NCBI GenBank assembly: GCA_001311805.1
Contig: BBCA01000021.1
Location: 1 to 49,927, forward strand
Direction: 5' to 3'
From: Lentibacillus juripiscarius JCM 12147
GTDB taxonomy: Bacteria; Bacillota; Bacilli; Bacillales_D; Amphibacillaceae
Length of the DNA stretch: 49,927 nucleotides
Part shown: one piece after another, positions 26,574 through 38,067 of the stretch
How positions within the stretch are numbered: the stretch's first letter is position 1
Layout of the letters: each line of letters opens with the position of its first letter
Notes under the pieces: generated by a model
What the model was told of the DNA's origin: nothing
Seen by the model: only the letters and a program-made list of their open reading frames with translations
The model's database searches: none
Translations under genes and position numbers: made by a program

Positions 26574-28189
26574 ATTAAATCCAAAACATTGACATCTGTT
26601 TTTGGGTATCTATTGCATTAGTATCTGTATTTATCATATGGGGGGCTTTTTTTCCATCAAATGTTGAATATGTATTAGGCATAGTTGACAGTTTTATTTC
26701 AGATACATTTGGCTGGTTTTATTTAGTGGTCACAACAGGATTTGTTGTCCTTGCATTGTATTTGATCTTCGGGCCATATGGAAAAATTAAGCTTGGAAAG
26801 CCTGATGATGAGCCAGAGTATAGTTATTTTACCTGGTTTGCATTTTGTTTACTGCTGGTATGGGGGTCGGCCTCGTATTCTACGGCGTGACGGAACCTAT
26901 AACACATTTTATTCACCACCTTCTGCTGAACCAGAAACGACAGCTGCTGCAGAAGAGTCAATGCAGTACACCTTATTCCATTGGGGATTCCATCCATGGG
27001 CTACGTACGCGGTGCTTGCATTGACACTGGCTTATTTTAAATTCCGTCACGGGGCTCCTGCATTAATCAGTTCCGCTTTTTCGCCACTGATTGGCGACCG
27101 GTCTAAAGGCGGTTTGGGAATCGCTATTGATACACTGGCCGTTTTTGCCACCGTATTTGGTATTGCAACATCTCTTGGGCTTGGCGCAACACAGATTACA
27201 GCCGGTTTAAGCTTCACCTTTGAAGGAATTCCAAATACACTGATAACCAATCTAATTGTCATTTTAGTAATCACCATATTATTTATGCTTTCTGCTACGA
27301 CAGGCATTAACCGGGGTATCCGCTATCTGAGCTGGACAAATATTGTTCTTGCCGTCGCATTGATGCTCTTTGTGTTTATTCTCGGATCCTCTGTAAAAAT
27401 GATCGAGTCCTTTACAACAACATTGGGAAATTATTTGCAAAACCTTCCAACAATGACATTCGGCATGAATGCATTTACAGGTGACAGAGATTTTCTTAAT
27501 GCATGGACACTCTTTTACTGGGCTTGGTGGATCGGCTGGTCACCATTTGTTGGAACCTTTATTGCCCGAGTCTCCAGAGGAAGGACTATTCGTGAATTTG
27601 TCCTCGGAGTAACCGCCGTACCAGTCATATTCAGCGCCTTTTGGTTCTCTGTTTTCGGTACTGCCGGATTTGAAATGAATTCAGCTGAAGGAGGAATTAT
27701 CCATCAGTTGATGAATGAAATGGGAAATGAAGTAGCCTTATTTGCATTTCTTGAGTCACGCCCGCGGCAACTGTTGTCATCGGTATCGCAGTGCTCTTGA
27801 TTACATCCTTCTTCGTTACCTCAGCCGATTCCGGTACATTTGTGCTTGGCATGCTGACAACAGGAGGAAAGTTAAATCCGAGTACAGGTGTTAAAGCTAT
27901 CTGGGGAGTTATCCTTGCTGCAACTGCTGCGGTTCTATTGTGGTCCGGCGGGCTGTCAGCACTCCAAATGGCCATGCTGATTGCTGCATTCCCGTTTGCG
28001 ATTTTGATGATTTTTATGTGTATTTCGCTCCTCAAAGCACTGAACAGTGAACATGATATCTTGCAGATGGAACTCAAACAGCGCGAACATGATCCGAAAT
28101 TCCGGGAAAAACAGCGGAAAAAACTCAGAAGAATGCGCGAAGGATTTAAGAAAACACTTCCTGATGCTGAAGATGAAAGAGAATCTTAA
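26574..28189 (+). CDS. BCCT-family betaine/choline transporter, four frameshifts
   Basis: A 12-helix BCCT transporter (about 540 residues) importing compatible solutes such as glycine betaine, an osmoprotection function. Signatures: FTAGMGVGLVFYGVTEP (glycine-rich TM3), the aromatic box WTLFYWAWWIGWSPFVGTFI followed by ARVSRGRTIREF. Indels: T lost at 26599-26603, T lost at 26843-26846, one base lost near 26913 (restores HFIAPPSAEPE), one A lost near 27759 (restores FLESTPAATVVIGI). The start is doubtful: the strong GGGAGGTC is spaced for ATT at 26574, or for a TTG if a G was lost. The C-terminal 50 residues are charged and cytoplasmic. Confidence 0.88.
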
Positions 28190-28194
28190 TGTAC

Positions 28195-28235
28195 AAAGCT
28201 GTCCAAAATGGGATCCCCCATTCTGGACAGCTTTT
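28195..28235 (+). terminator. Terminator of the BCCT gene
   Basis: An 11-bp perfect stem (28195-28205 with 28224-28234) ends in a T run just after the stop. Confidence 0.85.
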
Positions 28236-28351
28236 TCATGAATGCCAGCACCTATTCAAAAGGCTGAAAGTCACGACCTTTTTAGTCCTATCTGGGGTGT
28301 ATGTGGCTGGAGTTCTTATTCCAAATAAGGATTATAGCGCTTAATCAAACC

Positions 28352-28394
28352 AAAAATGAGCCACGTCCAGCTTATGTGGACGTGGCTCATTTTT
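28352..28394. terminator. Strong hairpin downstream of pdhD
   Basis: An 18-bp perfect stem (28352-28369 with 28377-28394), A5 on one side and T5 on the other, lies 42 bp past the pdhD stop. It should end the pdh operon and can act both ways. Confidence 0.85.
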
Positions 28395-28436
28395 CAGTTC
28401 TTCGTTCAACCAGCGTATTCATTTTGCGATTGTTCT

Positions 28437-29842
28437 TTACATTGTATGGATAGGCGTGCCTAATGCCACGTCAGCAGCTTCCATTGTTACCTCACCCAGC
28501 GTTGGATGGGCATGAATGGTAAGTGCAATATCTTCAGCAGTCATTCCTGCTTCGATTGCCAGTCCCAGTTCTGCGATGACATCACTGGCGTTCGGGCCGG
28601 CTACCTGTGCACCAATGACCAGACCATCATCTTTTCTTGTAATCATTTTCATGAACCCGTCCGTGTTATTCAGGGACAGTGCACGGCCATTAGCTGCAAA
28701 CGGGAATTTGGAGGCTTTCACCTCGTAGCCTGCATCTTTTGCTTCTTGCTCCGTATAACCGACACTGGCGAGTTCCGGATCAGCGAAGACAACAGATGGA
28801 ATAGCCAGATAATCAATCACTGATTTCTCACCGCTGATTGCCTCTGCAGCTACTTTTCCTTCATAGGATGCTTTATGAGCAAGGGGCGGTCCTTCGACAA
28901 TATCACCGATTGCATAAATGTTTTCCTTGTTCGTACGGCATTGGTTATCAATGTTTATAAGTCCTTTATCATCCACATCAATGCCTACTTGCTCAAGTCC
29001 CATTTCTTGTGTGTTTGGACGGCGGCCGACAGTGACCAGCACATAGTCTGCCTCAACTGTCTCTTCTTTGCCGTTTACTTCATATGTCACACTCACACCG
29101 TCATTGGATTCCTCGACACCTTTGGCCATTGCTTCCGTGACAATATTAACGTTTTCTTCTTCAGGCTTTTCTTAACCGGCTGCGTCATTTGTTTTTCAAA
29201 TGCACCCAAAATTTCTTTCGTTCCCTCAAGGATGGTTACCTCGGTTCCGAAATTGGCGTATGCAGTGCCAAGTTCAATTCCGATATAGCCGCCGCCGACG
29301 ACAACCATTTTCTCTGGAATTTCATCGAGGTTCAGTGCGCCTGTCGAATCCAGTACACGATCAGAGAATTTGAAGTTCGGGATTTCAATCGGTGTTGAGC
29401 CTGTTGCGATAATGCAGTTGTTAAATGTATATGTCTGGGAATTTTTTTCGTCCATTACTTTTACCGTGTTTTGATCGACGAAATAAACTTCCCCTTTAAC
29501 AATATCCACTTTATTGCCTTTCAGCAGACTTTCAACACCGGAAGTCAGCTTATTAACAACTTGTCCTTTCCACTCCTGTACTTTTGAAAAGTCTACAGAA
29601 ACATTCTCTGCAGTAATTCCCATTTCTTCATTTCCGTGCGCACTCTGCGTCTTATGACCTGCTTCAATCAGTGCTTTGGATGGAATACAGCCAACATTCA
29701 GGCATACACCGCCAAGGTCACCTTTTTCCACGATGGTCACATTTTGGCCAGTTTGAGCAGCACGAATGGCAGCTACATAGCCGCCAGGTCCTGCCCCGAT
29801 AACAAGTGTGTCTGTTTCAATTGGAAAATCCCCTACTACCAT
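28437..29842 (-). CDS. pdhD: Dihydrolipoamide dehydrogenase, E3 of pyruvate dehydrogenase (PdhD), frameshifted
   Basis: FAD flavoprotein that reoxidises the lipoyl arm of E2 and makes NADH. FAD motif [19 protein letters not shown], redox disulfide [18 protein letters not shown]-binding [13 protein letters not shown], and the interface catalytic [10 protein letters not shown] are present. One A is missing around 29155-29170; restoring it gives [19 protein letters not shown] between the two frames. About 469 residues, family length. It starts 4 bp past pdhC with GGAGG and is the last gene of the operon. Confidence 0.94.
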
Positions 29843-29845
29843 ACT

Positions 29846-31126
29846 TTACGCCTCCATCATAATTAATTGTGGATCGTTCAATAAACGCTTAATCTGGTTC
29901 AGAGCCAGCTGTGCAGTTGCTCCGTCAACGATACGGTGGTCAAAGCTCAACGACACCGCCAGTACAGGAGCTGCTACAATTTCGCCGTCACGGACAATCG
30001 GTTTTTCCTGGATGCGGCCAATGCCGAGAATAACTGCTTCCGGATAATTGATAACCGGAGTGAACCACTGTCCGCCGGCAGAACCGATGTTAGTGATCGT
30101 ATTCGATGCACCTTTCATCTCTTCTGATGACAGTTTACCACTGCGGGCTTTATCTGCCAATTCATTTATTTCCTGTGAGATGGTAAAAATCGACTTGCGG
30201 TCTGCATCTTTGACTACTGGCACTAGCAGGCCTTTATCCGTATCGGCTGCAATGCCGATATTGTAATAATGTTTGTGAATAATCTCATCTGTCTCGTCAT
30301 CGACGGAAGCATTGAGAATTGGATGATTTTTCGATGCGGAAATCAATGCTTTAACGACGTACGGCAGATAGGTTAGTTTAATATCTTGCTCAGCTGCAAC
30401 TGACTTGAATTTCTTACGGTGGGCTACAAGCTCAGTAACATCCACTTCATCCATCAGTGTGACGTGTGGTGCTTTTGTTTTGGAATTGACCATTGCTTTA
30501 GCGATGGATTTACGGATGCCGGACATTTTTCGCGTGTCTCAGGGTATTCACCCTCAGGAGCCTTGGCCGCTGCTGCCGGCTGTTCTGAATCGTCTTTTGT
30601 TTCAGCAGGCTCATCCGCTTTCTGATCACCGCTTAAGTACTGATCAATATCCTCTTTCAGAATCCGTCCATTCTTTCCGGAGCCTTGCACGTCCTGGATG
30701 TTCACATCATTTTCACGTGCATATTTACGGACAGACGGCATGGCAATAACACGACGGTCATCATCGGTTTTTCAGGTTCTGGTTGTTTATCGGAAGAATC
30801 GGCTGTTTTTCTGGAGCCGCTGTTTCCTTTTCTTCTTTCTTGTCCTGATCGGCCTCTTCTTCTTCACCGTCATCATCGGATTCATATCCTTCTGCGTCAA
30901 AAGTAATGAGTGTGTTGCCGACAACCGCCACTTCCCCTTCATCGACGTGGACTTTGGTTACTGTTCCTTCCACTGGCGAAGGGATTTCGACAACGGCTTT
31001 ATCGTTCTGCACCTCACACAGCACGTCATCTTCTTTTACTTCGTCGCCTTCTTTAACGAACCATTTGGCTATTTCACCTTCATGTATGCCTTCCCCAATG
31101 TCTGGGAGTTTAAAATTATAAGCCAT
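29846..31126 (-). CDS. pdhC: Dihydrolipoamide acetyltransferase, E2 of pyruvate dehydrogenase (PdhC), three frameshifts
   Basis: Core acetyltransferase. Lipoyl domain with [14 protein letters not shown] (lipoylated Lys), an acidic linker, the peripheral subunit-binding domain ([20 protein letters not shown]), a second linker, and the catalytic domain ending with [10 protein letters not shown]. Three A losses, all in T5 runs on plus: 30806-30810, 30768-30772 (together restoring [20 protein letters not shown]) and 30526-30530 (restores [16 protein letters not shown]). ATG 31126 with GGAGG is preferred over 31141. Confidence 0.94.
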
Positions 31127-31148
31127 TATGACAGCCTCCAATCATTTA

Positions 31149-32126
31149 TTAAAAGTTCATGACCTCTTGCACTTTGTTAATAACATCCTTATGGTTCGGA
31201 AGCCATACTTCTTCAGCCTGTGAGAATGGATAAACAGTGTCAGGTGCTGTCACGCGCATAATCGGTGCTTCCAGATGCAGAATTGCGCGCTCCTGGATTT
31301 CAGAGATAACGTGTGCGGCAATCCCTGCCTGACGCTGTGCTTCCTGAATCATGACAACACGATTTGTTTTCTTCACGGATTCAACGATTGTTTCCGTATC
31401 GATGGGCGATATCGTGCGCAGGTCAACAACTTCAGCGTCGATATTTTCCTGTTCGAGTTCATCGGCAGCCTTCAGCGCCGTATGGACCATTGCGCCATAC
31501 GCGATAAGGGTGACATCCTTTCCATCACGCTTGATGTCTGCTTTATCGAGTTCAACCGTGTAGGCCTCATCTGGCACTTCACCGCGGAAAGAACGGTACA
31601 ATTTCATATGCTCCATGTAGAATACCGGGTCGTTATTACGGATGGAGGAAATTAAGAGTCCTTTCGCATCATATGGTGTGGATGGCACTACCACCCTGAA
31701 GCCCGGCTGCTGCGCAATAAGTCCTTCCAGTGAGTCAGCATGCAGTTCCGGTGTATGTACACCTCCGCCGAACGGTGTGCGCACAGTGATCGGTGCCGAT
31801 TTACTATCACCAGAACGATAACGCATGCGTGCAATCTGGCCATTCAGCGCGTCCATGGCCTCATAAATAAAACCGATAAACTGGATTTCCGGAACAGGGC
31901 GGAATCCCTGCAATGCCAGACCAAGCGCAAGACCGCCAATTCCAGATTCAGCCAGTGGCGTGTCAAATACACGTTCTTCCCCAAATTCATCCTGCAATCC
32001 TTCTGTTGCACGGAAGACACCGCCGTTCTGACCAACGTCCTCACCAAATACGAGGACATCTTCATCATTTTTCAGTTCATGATGCATTGCATCAGTAATC
32101 GCCTGAATCATCGTTTTCTGCGCCAT
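31149..32126 (-). CDS. pdhB: Pyruvate dehydrogenase E1 beta subunit (PdhB)
   Basis: Intact 325-residue E1 beta subunit, partner of PdhA in thiamine-diphosphate-dependent decarboxylation of pyruvate. Start [18 protein letters not shown] at 32126 behind AAGGAGTCG, which lies in the end of pdhA; a 26-codon extension upstream is open but unlikely. Family motifs: [16 protein letters not shown] (TPP-binding Glu), [20 protein letters not shown]. It starts 1 bp after the pdhA stop and is followed by pdhC after 22 bp. Confidence 0.95.
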   Translation of the reverse strand: MAQKTMIQAITDAMHHELKNDEDVLVFGEDVGQNGGVFRATEGLQDEFGEERVFDTPLAESGIGGLALGLALQGFRPVPEIQFIGFIYEAMDALNGQIARMRYRSGDSKSAPITVRTPFGGGVHTPELHADSLEGLIAQQPGFRVVVPSTPYDAKGLLISSIRNNDPVFYMEHMKLYRSFRGEVPDEAYTVELDKADIKRDGKDVTLIAYGAMVHTALKAADELEQENIDAEVVDLRTISPIDTETIVESVKKTNRVVMIQEAQRQAGIAAHVISEIQERAILHLEAPIMRVTAPDTVYPFSQAEEVWLPNHKDVINKVQEVMNF

Positions 32127-32127
32127 T

Positions 32128-33216
<1,089 letters not shown>

Positions 33217-33356
33217 TCACCTCTTCCTTTCTAATCACCTGTTTTATAGTCTTTTCTAGCCTTCCCTAAATATGAAAAATCTGTACCCATTTGCCTTTAT
33301 TCTTGTTCCCTGCATTGCTTAGTGTTAATCATTTTTTGATGCCCCGAAACTGTTAC

Positions 33357-33386
33357 ATTATAAAAGCAAAAATATTGGTACAATAA
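33357..33386 (-). promoter_or_regulatory. Candidate promoter of the pdh operon
   Basis: On the minus strand TTATTG (33381-33386) and TATAAT (33357-33362) are separated by 18 bases, about 150 bp before the pdhA start. The -35 box is imperfect. A second possibility is TTGACC with TAAACT about 40-60 bases further upstream. Confidence 0.5.
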
Positions 33387-33606
33387 CTGATCCATGTTAA
33401 AGTTTAGCTCATTTCGAATCATTTGGTCAATCACTTTGTTTTATATTAATCATTTTTTACAAGGTTGGCACCGCTTTCATTGATTTGCCGTCCGTTGGCT
33501 GACAAACTGTTATACTATTTCCACGATAACTGTATCACTTAATTGTTTTGCCGAAAGCTTCCAGGTCAAACTGGACTCCCGTTGGGGCAGCCGGCCTGCC
33601 AGGAAT

Positions 33607-33633
33607 AAAAAAGAACCGGACCATTTCTGGTTC
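33607..33633 (-). terminator. Possible terminator of ykyA
   Basis: A short stem (GAACC 33613-33617 with GGTTC 33629-33633) is followed on the minus strand by a T run (A run 33607-33612), 27 bp past the ykyA stop. The stem is only five base pairs. Confidence 0.45.
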
Positions 33634-33659
33634 CCCGATTCTTTATTCAGCAGTTTTAT

Positions 33660-34357
33660 TCATTTTTCTCTGACTCCGGGCTTTTCTTTCTTTTCTTCTG
33701 TATTTTCGTACGAAACATCAATATCGGCCGCTTTATAAAATTCCTTTTTCAGTTCGTTGTACTCATTCGTAAGATCGTTAAATTCCTTATTAGCGTCGAT
33801 CACCTTCTGGTAGCTGTCATTTAAACCGGAAATATGATCAGACAATTTTTCTGTTCCAGTTCCTTATCCTGAAGCATGGTGTATAATTCCTTTTCCATTG
33901 ACAATGACTTAGAATAGGCTTCATGCAGTTTCTCATAAGCATCGTAGCGGTCAGTCATAGCAGCAAACATCTCGTCTGCCTTCTTCTGTACTGACTCTTT
34001 CTCAAGGTCAGCAAGCTTGTCCTCCATTTTCATGAATTCTTCTTTCGAGGCCTGCATGCTTTCGTTTTCCAGTTCTATTTTTTTCTCTCTTTTTTCGATG
34101 TTGGACAGTGCCTTCTCGGACAGTTCTTTAATCTTGTCGTAGTCGTCCATGCTCAATTCGATAATTTTCTTATATATTTCCTGCTCTTTCTGTTCCAATT
34201 CCACAATCGGATTCTGCTGTTTCTCAAACGTTTCCTCCAGTTCGACCGCTTTTTCCAGGTGATTGTAAATCTGTTCAGAAGCAGATGTGCCGCTGCACGC
34301 CGGCAGAAATACAAACAAGATAACAGCACTGATCAGTAATGATTTTTTCGATACCAC
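33660..34357 (-). CDS. ykyA: YkyA, cell-wall-binding-type lipoprotein, frameshifted
   Basis: A lipoprotein of about 232 residues with signal ending FLPACSG (Cys about 21) followed almost entirely by charged alpha-helix with coiled-coil character (EKREKKIELENESMQASKEE and similar). The YkyA family (putative cell-wall-binding lipoprotein) fits, as does the place between defB and pdhA. One A is missing at T5 33846-33850; restoring it gives LEQKKLSDHISGLNDSYQ. Its exact role is unknown. Confidence 0.85.
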
Positions 34358-34624
34358 GTTAATGAGGCCCCCTTCGTTCCTGGTGCAGCATTTTTTTCAA
34401 GTATAACATATTATGAACCATACCAAATTCATTTCATTCCGTCAGCAGTACTTGCCTGGTGCCATAAAAATTGCTTGTCCTAAGTTAATTTTATGATACG
34501 GGAATTGAAATTATGTTAGAATATGACTATCCATACGTATCTCGATAACTGCCCCTTTCTTTATCCAGGGGTGGAAAAGTGCGTTTATAACCCACCTATT
34601 TTTGACGTTTAGGGAGTGTCATAT

Positions 34625-35176
34625 ATGATAACAATGGACGATATCGTACGTGAAGGCCATCCAGCTTTACGCGAAAAAACACAGGAAGTGCCTGTTCCTC
34701 CTTCTGAAGAAGATAAACAATTGCTGGAAGACATACTGACGTTTATTAAAAACAGTCAGGACGACGAAATGGCCGACAGATACCAATTAAGACCAGGTGT
34801 CGGGCTCGCAGCGCCACAGCTTGGCATCACTAAGCGGATGTGCGCAGTTCATTTCGAGGATTCCAAAGGCAAACTATACAGTTATGGGCTCATCAATCCT
34901 AAAATTGTAAGTCATTCCGTTGAAAAGGCCTATTTACCATCAGGAGAAGGCTGCCTTTCCGTCGACAGGGACGTAGAAGGCTATGTCCCGCGCTATGCAC
35001 GCATCACGGTTAAAGCGAAAGATATGGAAGGAAACGATCTGAAATTGCGTCTGCGCGACTTCGCTGCGATTGTCGTACAGCATGAAATCGATCACCTTGA
35101 TGGTGTCATGTTTTACGACCATATCAATCAGGAAAATCCATTCGCAGTACCTGATAATGCAAAAGCAATCGGCTGA
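34625..35176 (+). CDS. defB: Peptide deformylase (DefB)
   Basis: Metal-dependent peptide deformylase removing N-formyl from nascent proteins. The three motifs are complete: [16 protein letters not shown] (Cys ligand) and HEIDHLDG (two His and catalytic Glu). The 60-residue N-terminal insert fits the Bacillus DefB type. I choose ATG 34625 (GGGAGTG upstream), giving 183 residues starting [15 protein letters not shown] as in B. subtilis; GTG 34616 would add three. Intact and divergent from ykyA. Confidence 0.95.
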   Translation: MITMDDIVREGHPALREKTQEVPVPPSEEDKQLLEDILTFIKNSQDDEMADRYQLRPGVGLAAPQLGITKRMCAVHFEDSKGKLYSYGLINPKIVSHSVEKAYLPSGEGCLSVDRDVEGYVPRYARITVKAKDMEGNDLKLRLRDFAAIVVQHEIDHLDGVMFYDHINQENPFAVPDNAKAIG

Positions 35177-35181
35177 TACTG

Positions 35182-35215
35182 ACAGGAATCCGACATCTCC
35201 CGGGTTCCTGTTTTT
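35182..35215 (+). terminator. Terminator of defB
   Basis: Arms ACAGGAA and TTCCTGT (35182-35188, 35205-35211) with extra inner pairing precede five T. Confidence 0.75.
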
Positions 35216-35405
35216 CTTTTGCATAATATTCCAATTGGAAACGAATAATAAAGATACAAATTGCGGCAAAAACAACTTTTTTAAAACAAATACATTATTT
35301 TCATTTCAAAATTGCTGTAACCGTATTATACTATATAGTAAGAGGGATTGGATCGGCAGAACGTTTTATTGCTTTTCTTAACTGTGGAAAGGAGATGCAG
35401 CGCGC

Positions 35406-35504
35406 ATGCTTAAACGCCTAAGGGAAAAGCTGAAAAAACGGTGGAAAGATTTTCTGGGAAGAAGACGTGTACCAACTACTTTTAACAAAGACTACCCTGA
35501 ATAG
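35406..35504 (+). CDS. Small basic protein of 32 residues
   Basis: An intact short ORF with a strong GGAGATG ribosome site. The peptide is highly basic in its first half (MLKRLREKLKKRWKDFLGRR) and ends TTFNKDYPE. No family recognised. A basic amphipathic start of this kind could bind membranes or nucleic acid. It may be a leader or a genuine small protein. Confidence 0.45.
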   Translation: MLKRLREKLKKRWKDFLGRRRVPTTFNKDYPE

Positions 35505-35512
35505 AACAGCCG

Positions 35513-35725
35513 ATGGAAACCTACCCTGCATGTATGGATTTGCACTCTCATGCGGACACAGGCACTCTAAAGGCTGAAGTCACAGTCGGACGAATCAGGT
35601 TTAGTGTAAAAAACTAATAGGGTTATAATGGACAACTGGAAAAACATTCCGCAGATGACAGCCTTAAAGAAATGCGCGAATTGCGGCTTGCATCTGCCGT
35701 GGATAATATTTTATACCAGCCATAG
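35513..35725 (+). CDS. Putative 70-residue protein upstream of rpoY, needs two indel corrections
   Basis: One frame from ATG 35513 contains METYPACMDLHSHADTGTLK and AEVTVGRIRFSVKN, then TAA TAG, then continues in the same frame with YNGQLEKHSADDSLKEMREL and RLASAVDNILYQP before TAG 35723-35725. Adding one A to the A6 run near 35611 and removing one G from the GGG near 35623 removes both stops through SVKKLIGYNGQ. I do not recognise the family, and the ribosome site is weak. Inferred. Confidence 0.35.
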
Positions 35726-35785
35726 GAACAGGAGACGGAATTTGATTATTAAAAACAGACGAAACAGAAGTGAGGAGAGATAACC

Positions 35786-36001
35786 ATGATTTATAAAGTA
35801 TTTTATCAGGATTTGCCCGATGAGATACCCGTACGTGAACGAACGGAAAGTCTATACGTCGAGGCCGAATCCGAAAGGGAAGTCCGTGATAAACTATACG
35901 ATCGCAACTATGAAATCAATATTGAATATATCCAGCCGCTGACGGAAGCACATTTAAATTATGAAAAGCAATCTGACCAATTTGAATTGGAGACCGTCTA
36001 G
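35786..36001 (+). CDS. rpoY: RNA polymerase epsilon subunit (RpoY/YkzG)
   Basis: A 71-residue accessory subunit of RNA polymerase in Bacillota, DUF1447. Blocks: [52 protein letters not shown]. Intact. Ribosome site GAGGAGAG. It ends 3 bp before rnjA, the same co-operon arrangement as in B. subtilis. Confidence 0.95.
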   Translation: MIYKVFYQDLPDEIPVRERTESLYVEAESEREVRDKLYDRNYEINIEYIQPLTEAHLNYEKQSDQFELETV

Positions 36002-36004
36002 CCG

Positions 36005-37671
36005 ATGAAATTTGTCAAAAATGACCAGACAGCGGTATTTGCATTAGGCGGACTTGGTGAAATCGGAAAGAACACATATGGCATCCAATTCCAGGATGAG
36101 ATAATCTTAGTTGACGCCGGGATCAAATTCCCCGAAGACGAACTGCTTGGTATTGATTATGTGATTCCGGACTACACCTATCTCGTGCAAAACAAAGATA
36201 AAATAAAAGGATTATTCATAACACACGGGCATGAGGATCATATAGGGGGCATCCCATACCTCTTGCGCGAAGTAAATGTGCCTATCTATGCCGGCAAACT
36301 TGCGATCGGATTAATCCGCAACAAACTGGAAGAACATGGTCTGTTGCGAAGTACAAAATTGCATAACATTGAAGAAGATAACGTCATTAAATTCCGTAAA
36401 ACGTCTGTTTCCTTTTTCCGAACAACCCATAGCATACCTGATTCATTCGGTATCGTTGTCAAAACACCACCCGGAAATATCGTCCATACCGGTGACTTTA
36501 AATTTGACTTCACACCTGTTGGAGAGCCAGCAAACATTGCAAAAATGGCTGAAATTGGTAAAGAAGGTGTGCTGTGTCTTCTGTCAGATAGTACCAACAG
36601 TGAAGTGCCAGGTTTTACCATGTCCGAACGCGTTGTAGGTGAAAACATTAATGATATTTTCAATAGGGTTGACGGGCGATTAATATTTGCAACCTTTGCT
36701 TCAAATATCTATCGCCTGCAGCAGGTAGTCGAAGCAGCAGTCAAACACGACCGGAAAATTGCCGTGTTCGGCCGAAGCATGGAATCATCTATTCGTATCG
36801 GGCAGGAATTGGGCTATATTCAGGCTCCAAAAGATACCTTTATTGAGCCAAATCAGATTAACCGTCTTCCCGCCCATAAGGTGACAATTCTATGCACAGG
36901 GTCCCAGGGTGAACCAATGGCCGCATTGTCCCGTATTGCAAATGGGACTCACCGGCAAATCCAAATTATCCCTGGTGATACAGTCGTGTTCTCATCTTCC
37001 CCAATCCCGGGCAATACGGTCAGTGTGAGCAGGACAATCAACAAGCTTTACCGTGCAGGTGCGGATGTCATTCACGGCAAACTTAGCAACATTCATACTT
37101 CCGGTCATGGAAGCCAGGATGAGCAGAAGCTAATGCTAAGGCTTATACAGCCGAAATATTTCATGCCAATCCATGGTGAATACCGCATGCTGAAAGAGCA
37201 TCTTAAGCTGGGTGAAGCTTGCGGAACCGATCCGAACAATTCCTTTGTTATGGACAACGGTGACGTTCTGGCACTTGGGAAAGACAACGCCATGATTGCA
37301 GGCAAAATCCCATCCGGCTCCATTTATGTTGATGGAAGCGGCATTGGTGACATTGGCAATATTGTATTGCGTGACCGCCGTATTCTGTCCGAGGAAGGCC
37401 TTGTGATGGTTGTTGTAAGCATCAATATGAAGGAATTCAAGATTGCATCCGGACCTGATATCATTTCACGCGGTTTCGTTTACATGCGTGAATCGGAAGA
37501 CTTAATCAATGAGGCGCAAAAACTTGTAGCAAAACACTTGGATAAAGTGATGGAGCGCCGGACAAGTCAATGGTCCGAAATCAAAAATGAAATAACCGAT
37601 ACCATCGCACCTTTCCTCTTTGAAAAACAAAACGCAGGCCGATGGTACTGCCGATCATTATGGAAGTTTAA
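36005..37671 (+). CDS. rnjA: Ribonuclease J1 (RnjA), frameshifted at the last codons
   Basis: Beta-lactamase-fold 5'-3' exo- and endoribonuclease central to mRNA decay and rRNA maturation. Metal site [10 protein letters not shown], beta-CASP motifs ([20 protein letters not shown]) and the GEYRMLKEH block are present. One A is missing at 37623-37627. Restoring it gives [19 protein letters not shown] and a stop at 37669-37671, for 555 residues, the length of B. subtilis RNase J1. Uncorrected, the frame runs to 37714 into a repeat. B. subtilis SR1P/GapA interacts with this enzyme. Confidence 0.95.
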
Positions 37672-37678
37672 CAAAAGC

Positions 37679-37830
37679 GCAAGCGCCCGGTTAGCGACGT
37701 ACAGACTGGACTGAGCCGAAGGAGATAAAGGAAGCACGGTGAGCGTAAGCGAATCGATGCTGACTTATCACACGGAAGTGAAGGAAGTCGTGCTAGTCGC
37801 TGGGCGCTGGAGCTGGACGTGGTTAATTCT
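37679..37830. repeat. Inverted-repeat element after rnjA
   Basis: Begins AGCGCCCGGTTAGCGACG and ends GTCGCTGGGCGCTGGAGCTG, so its ends are near-perfect inverted copies. The interior includes CTGGACTGAGCCGAAGGAG and TCGATGCTGACTTATCACAC. I recognise this as a dispersed Bacillaceae intergenic element. It abuts the restored rnjA stop and separates it from its terminator, so it probably inserted there. Confidence 0.7.
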
Positions 37831-37911
37831 GTTTTTCAGTTATCCACAGCATTTCTTAAGAACAAAAGGAACGGTTCGTGTCCCTCCTTTCCAGAATCCT
37901 GATGCAATTTC

Positions 37912-37948
37912 AAAAAGTGCCGTGAACATAACGTTCACGGCACTTTTT
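37912..37948 (+). terminator. Terminator of rpoY-rnjA
   Basis: A perfect 16-bp stem (37912-37927 with 37933-37948), ending in T5, about 240 bp after the rnjA stop because of the intervening repeat. Confidence 0.85.
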
Positions 37949-37987
37949 GTAACGTCAGAAAATATAAATTATGGACGACCTTATAAG

Positions 37988-38039
37988 TAAAACTAAGGCT
38001 TTCACTATAAAGACTTGGTGAAAGCCAAGTTTTTCTAAT
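37988..38039 (+). repeat. Hairpin repeat family 2, copy B
   Basis: Best copy. The arms GGCTTTCAC (37997-38005) and GTGAAAGCC (38018-38026) pair exactly; ACTAAGG on the left and CCAAGTTTTTCTAAT on the right frame them. It aligns with the minus strand of 24902-24955 and of 45250-45296. It lies at the tail-to-tail gap between rnjA and ktrC. Confidence 0.75.
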
Positions 38040-38067
38040 AACAGGGTTATTTTCCGCCCCTGGTCAC

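Larger units (their letters stand above)
37672..38067. other. Gap between rnjA and ktrC filled by repeats and a terminator
   Basis: No gene. It holds an inverted-repeat element directly after the rnjA stop, a strong terminator, and hairpin repeat copy B. The ORF at 37739 lies inside the repeat and is not considered real. Confidence 0.6.

Noticed and set aside
37739..37990. 83-codon ORF after rnjA
   Set aside because: It lies entirely inside the inverted-repeat element and terminator.
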